In this document: piece after piece, positions 59,950-64,000 of the stretch | Numbering within the stretch: the first letter of the stretch is position 1 | How the letters are laid out: every line of letters starts with the position of its first letter | Source: Gnetum montanum | Taxonomy: Eukaryota; Streptophyta; Gnetopsida; Gnetales; Gnetaceae | Assembly (NCBI GenBank): GCA_015680685.1 | Contig: MNCI01020127.1 | Coordinates: forward strand, 843,347-907,346 | DNA length: 64,000 bases | Direction of reading: 5' to 3' | Program-made: the position numbers and the translations under genes | Notes under the pieces: model-generated | Database searches by the model: none | What the model saw: the letters and a program-made list of their open reading frames with translations, nothing else | What the model was told of the DNA's origin: nothing

Positions 59950-61021
59950 GCTACTGAAAAGGGTGGATGGGCCAACGCTTGCAAGAGCAGGATGTTCCTC
60001 ATCCCTGTTCAGAAATGCCACCATGGATGAACAGTTGTGGGAGCAATTGTGCTCCCAGCTTTGGCCCTCAAGCAAGAATCCAGAAGCCAGGAGCCTAATT
60101 CAATCCTTGGGTGGATTCCGTAAGTTCTATTGCAATTGCTTTCCAATGGTGATTGATGAAAGAAGCTTTGATGCCCCTGGATGCGGTTCCAGATTCAGGG
60201 GAAGAGAACCGTTTTTCCCTGGTTTCTGCGATGACGATGAATTGCAGAGTCTCTCTCTCTCTGATTTTGTTTCCCTGGTTGATGTTCATTACAGAGACAA
60301 GGTAGTCTATTCCAAAATCACCTGGGGAATGCCAGATGCAGGGGATTTTTCCGGTTGGTTTTCAAACTGCCCTTTCAGTCTTAATGTCATCAGCTCTTTT
60401 GAGAGTGGAGAGCATTCGGATGGCCAGGTTACGATCTCCATGGCTGATGGCCTCCCTGAGATCACTTCCCTGGAGAGTGAGAGGAAATTTGGCAAGCTCT
60501 GGAATGAGATTTGGAACAATTTCCGGCTCAGCTGGATACTCGTGAACCGAAGAGAAAAGCAGGCAGTTAATCTGGCAAGCTGGAAACCTCTGGGAGGCAG
60601 AAAACATTGGCCCACGGAGAAGGATTTTGTCATAAAATTTGGTTGTGTGCTTCCTGCGCATGAAATTCTTTCCTTTCATGCCGTTCAATGCGTTCTTGAG
60701 ATGAGATGCAAGATCTCTTTTGTGGGTGGGGATGGGGATTCTGGGTCTCATGCCAGTTTGAGGATAACGGAACTTAGCCTGCAGCTGGAAGACATTGATG
60801 GTGCCCATGTCAATGGAAGGAACAGTCTGCTTATCCTGAAAAGAGCTCCCAGCTGCCAGAGGACAACCAACTTTCTTAGAATCCTGGAGTCATATCACCT
60901 GTTTCTGAAAGCTAAAAATCTTTTCATGGAAAAGAAGATCAGAGGAGAAGGTCTGATTGACACTCTCTCTGCCGTTGGCGGAATACTTGCTGTTGCAGGG
61001 TTCTGCTTTTTGTTTTTCTAA
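59912..61021 (+). CDS. F-box protein, At2g27310-like family, with C-terminal membrane segment
   Basis: Intact single-exon ORF, 369 residues, ATG in strong context after a GA repeat. Residues about 8-52 form the F-box (D-M-V-F-E-L-L-K-R-V-D-G, with L-W-E-Q-L-C at 42-47), the part that binds SKP1 in an SCF ubiquitin ligase. The rest has the conserved blocks of this plant family: V-D-V-H-Y-R-D-K-V-V-Y-S-K, S-G-W-F-S-N-C-P-F, LSWILVNRREKQAVNLASWK, then R-K-H-W near residue 230, and L-Q-L-E-D-I-D-G-A-H-V-N-G near 290. There are no kelch, LRR or WD repeats, as usual for the family. The last 20 or so residues (L-S-A-V-G-G-I-L-A-V-A-G-F-C-F-L-F-F) form one hydrophobic segment, suggesting a tail anchor. 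Length matches the family (about 330-380). The substrate is unknown. No canonical AATAAA follows the stop. Confidence 0.93.
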   Translation: MEATSMQGDMVFELLKRVDGPTLARAGCSSSLFRNATMDEQLWEQLCSQLWPSSKNPEARSLIQSLGGFRKFYCNCFPMVIDERSFDAPGCGSRFRGREPFFPGFCDDDELQSLSLSDFVSLVDVHYRDKVVYSKITWGMPDAGDFSGWFSNCPFSLNVISSFESGEHSDGQVTISMADGLPEITSLESERKFGKLWNEIWNNFRLSWILVNRREKQAVNLASWKPLGGRKHWPTEKDFVIKFGCVLPAHEILSFHAVQCVLEMRCKISFVGGDGDSGSHASLRITELSLQLEDIDGAHVNGRNSLLILKRAPSCQRTTNFLRILESYHLFLKAKNLFMEKKIRGEGLIDTLSAVGGILAVAGFCFLFF

Positions 61022-61920
61022 AACTAGCAGATTTTCACTGTGTGATGCTGTGGAAATTGCGTAGTTTTGGTATATTTGTATCATTTCTGGGTCTTGGAAA
61101 CGGTCAAGAAACTTGCACTTGCTTGTAAATACATCTGCGATCAATTCGTGTAGCGTGTGTTTTGCAGTTCAATGTTAATACAGAGTGAACTCATTTACCT
61201 CTTGATTTGATTGCTTTTTGCGCTCATAATTATCTGCTCCTAGGGCTGATAATACGGAATCAGGACAATGATAATGGGAATTTTTGTTACGAAATTCCGA
61301 AGGTTAAGCAAAATAAGCTTCTTGAATTGGGTATTGTCCACTAAATTCTCAATGGGTGTTTTGTAATGTTTGGTGTTTGATCTTTCTCATAATGTGAGCA
61401 TGCTCTGATTCTAAGGGCAAAAACGTTTTACGGCAATTTGTATGCTCAATTTGTACGAGGCTCAAGATTCATAAAGAAATGCTACATGCACATCCTGAAA
61501 CAAAATTTCCACACCATAACTGTTGTTTATCGGCAGCCGTTGTAAAAAACAATTTCCTGTGCCTTAACGTACAATACGTTGAACTCCTTTATGAACGCAA
61601 GGTTTGGCTCTAAATCAAGTCTCTTATATTAATGATCCACCAACTGGTTGGTGGACATGGAACAGGGGTTGTGGTGAAACCTGGAACGCAAAAGAGCTAC
61701 AGAAGAACAATACCAGATCCAGAACGATCGGGGTGGTGGTAGCTGAAATTCCAGCCAAGAAGTAAGTTACGAAAACAAACGCACGCCTGGTTAATAAATG
61801 AACAAAGTGGTTTTTCAGCAGAAACACAGGGCTCTGCAAGGTTTACTGATCTAGTTCCTGGTTAAATGCCACGTATGAGTTACTAGAGGAATTGGACAGT
61901 TGTGGCAGGCTTGATCGTTA
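61022..61920. other. 3' region of the F-box gene and intergenic DNA
   Basis: 61022-61200 probably contains the 3' UTR. No coding frame is supported beyond it. The 71-codon frame on the - strand at 61624-61839 has no motif; if the exon at 61921-62042 is real, this stretch would be its 3' UTR. Confidence 0.4.
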
Positions 61921-62042
61921 CGGTTCTTGCTGCTGGTGAAAATGCTGATGATATTTCAGGCAGCTGCCGATGAAATTTCCAGCAGCGACTGACTGCTGAG
62001 CCACAGTCAGCACAGGAACTTCACAGTGCCCCTGTTTCGGGA
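61921..62042 (-). CDS. possible 3'-terminal exon of an unrecognised gene
   Basis: On the - strand a good acceptor (TTGTTGGTGTGCAG) precedes ATCCCGAAACAGGGG. The frame then reads about 40 residues including T-V-A-Q-Q-S-V-A-A-G-N-F-I-G and ends H-Q-H-F-H-Q-Q-Q-E-P before a TAA stop. Composition is coding-like (balanced GC, no repeats). Upstream exons should lie at higher coordinates, but none could be assigned. The gene is not recognised. Confidence 0.3.
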
Positions 62043-62443
62043 TCTGCACACCAACAAGGCAAACGTAAAGTAGACAAATACCCAACATCTGCAAAGCTAT
62101 TAACATCTTGTAGAACAAGATTTTAGCAAATCGCTGCAGCAGCGTAAATTATCAACGTAACCGTATCGTCTATCTGAACTCTGGAGTCGGGCATTTTCAG
62201 AGCTCCTATCAGTTCTCTAGAACAGAGAGAAACTCTACTGAAGGTGAATCCGTGCTTCGGCAAAACTGTACAGTAATTCATGTTTGTCCATCATACATGT
62301 TCCTTTGCCAAGGCATTTCCAAGGGAATAAAAACAAAAGATTTGGTCGATCTATGAATAATGCAAGAAAGTGGGAACTGCAACAGATGGAATCAAGATGC
62401 CCAAGAAAAAAAACAAAAAAAAACCCAAAGAAAGATGTTCCCA

Positions 62444-62535
62444 GTGGGTCTCAATGGTCCAAAAGGTGAACACTGCTTTACCTGATTTTTACTGGGTCTC
62501 AATGGTCCAAAAGGTGAACGCTGCTTTTGATTTTT
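62444..62535. repeat. two-copy tandem duplication, 48 bp
   Basis: GGGTCTCAATGGTCCAAAAG at 62446 recurs at 62494. The copies differ by only a few bases. On the - strand each copy reads S-P-F-G-P-L-R-P. Confidence 0.85.
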
Positions 62536-64000
62536 AAAGGACTCCACTCTGATATGACACTCAAATGACAAAATGTGCCGAATTTGTACAAGAACTATCA
62601 ATTCCTGAGAGTGACAAAGGTGATGGCATCATGAACAACTCTTTGTCTGATTCTTTGCACAGTTTTGTGGGCCTTTGCGGCAATTCCTCATAAAAGATCG
62701 GAAGTAAAGAACATGTGCAAGAGAAAACTTGATAATGCTTTTGCAACGCTTGAGTGTCATAGTGTGAGATCGTCATTTCTAAGAATAGATTGTGACCTTG
62801 TATGTCAAACAATGGGTATGAAACTACTAAAAAAGAAATTTGATTCTGCTAGATTTAACTATTGCACCAATGATTAGCATGAGTCTAACAGTAGGTCCAT
62901 GGATGACGGAAATCCAGGAACATTGTGGAGCCCTTTTCACGCATTTATGCCATATTTCATATTTAATGTTCACCATGGTACCAACATCTACTATATTCAT
63001 GTCAGTTAAACCGGGAAAATGTACCGAACTTGATCATGTTCAAGTCGGTAAGGGAACGCCAAGACCATCACAGCATTCATTATTCTTTCCATCTAAACTC
63101 CATGAATACGTGGAAAATTACCAGGACACAGCTTACCTATGTAGTAAGTGAATATGTTTACAATTGACGGAGAGTATCGTATTTGCGCTTACGAAGAAAT
63201 TTGTAATTTATTTATCTAGGGTTGCTTTCGATTTCATAAAAATATATTTAATTTACATGATTCTATATCAAAGTGGATGACCCGTTGGTAAGGGTGCGTA
63301 GTTCACTTTGTATAAATCATACAAGCATTTTTTAAAAAGACTTTTTAAAAAAAAAATTCCAAAAAACACTTGAAAACGGTAAGTATAGTCAAGTTAGATC
63401 AGAAGGAAACCTTAGTGGCCCATTAACCTAGGTCTAGGAACTAGCAAACAAGAAAAAGACAACAATTTCACAAACAAAACTTGGGTATTTCGTAATGTGG
63501 TAAACACTAGCTTTGTTGCGCTTAAGGATCGTACCAGGAAAATTTGTAGACTACTTTCTATTTATAGGATGGAAGAGAGACAAGTTCGGACAAAGACTTA
63601 GCTATTCCAAAGCATTACCTATATTGAAATATAATAAAAATTACTTTACTCAATAATATGGCATCCATTTTTATAATTATATTTTTAAAGTTTGGACTCA
63701 ATACTAAAATAATTCAATGATATTTAGAAAATACAACTACACAATGCTTGCTTTAAAAAATTTAAATTAATATAATGTACCTTCCAAATGATCTTGTAAC
63801 AAGTAGAAGAATTCACTAGAAGAAATACATGTTAGTATTATACTAATTAAAAATGCATAATAAAATATACAAAATTCAATAAAACAAAATAGTTAGAAAA
63901 TCATTAAAAAAAGAAAGTAAAATAAATTTTCTTACAAAATCTGCAACAAAATAGGATAGCTAAATAATCAAGCCATTTGAAAAGAGAAGTAAAATAAGCT
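62536..64000. other. no supported gene; AT-rich end of window
   Basis: Frames of 70-103 codons at 62561-63151 on both strands lack motifs and splice context that I can support. From about 63160 the DNA is AT-rich with A and T runs and no ORF. Confidence 0.45.

Noticed and set aside
60307-60808. ORFs of 108-148 codons on the - strand inside the F-box gene
   Set aside because: Shadows of the real + strand gene, with no motif of their own.
63276-63320. tRNA-like stretch (GTTGGTAAGGGTGCGTAG)
   Set aside because: No cloverleaf, anticodon arm or TTC-type B box could be formed.

Overview
The window is plant nuclear DNA: AT-rich, gene-poor, and built mostly of old, nested, stop-ridden retrotransposons. 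The Ty3 lineage (Athila-like, with a V-F-M-D-D-F-S-Y-G type reverse transcriptase), a SIRE-like Copia gag, L1-type LINE pieces, a Helitron Rep piece and a plant-type F-box protein all point to a seed plant. The density of heavily decayed elements around one small gene would fit a gymnosperm, but that last step is inference. Only one intact protein-coding gene is well supported: an F-box protein of the At2g27310-like family at 59912-61021 (+).

Layout. (1) 1-16494: an Athila-like element, 'A', on the + strand. It enters from beyond the left edge and runs gag, protease, RT, then RNase H, integrase, 3' non-coding DNA and a 3' LTR (15667-16494). Its RT is split by a second, related element, 'B' (4447-11860, - strand), which has its own two LTRs, a PBS and a 5-bp target duplication (CTTTC). 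B keeps gag and protease but lacks RT, RNase H and integrase, so it is a non-autonomous derivative. Its right LTR carries an N-flanked 82-bp inverted copy of neighbouring sequence that looks like an assembly artefact. (2) About 16985-20400: the decayed pol and 3' region of a third Athila-like element, 'C' (+). (3) 23314-29206: a Copia/SIRE-like LTR element, 'D' (-), with two gag zinc knuckles and a plant-transposon-type ORF but no pol. (4) 29207-42671: dispersed repeats, a 44-bp x 4 tandem array, two copies of an unrecognised coding-like segment, and broken LINEs, one of them split by a 0.98-kb insertion. (5) 42860-45060: a Helitron Rep/helicase N-terminal region (-) with two recognisable introns. 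(6) 46655-51770: minisatellites, a 2.7-kb LINE and a dispersed repeat. (7) 52023-52849: a probable solo Athila-type LTR. (8) 54060-55545: a LINE ORF1/endonuclease piece with a 413-bp tandem duplication. (9) 57665-64000: the only gene-like neighbourhood, with a degenerate repeat array, a probable 5'-UTR intron, the F-box gene and a possible terminal exon of a second gene on the other strand.

No multigene pathway is encoded. The functional interest lies in the elements themselves: a gag-only derivative inserted antisense into a relative that still carried pol, palindrome arrays next to LTR TATA boxes, a GACGTC array in another LTR promoter, and recurrent polypurine motifs. All similarities were judged by eye from the sequence. 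Percentages are hand counts and family names are recognition calls, not search results.
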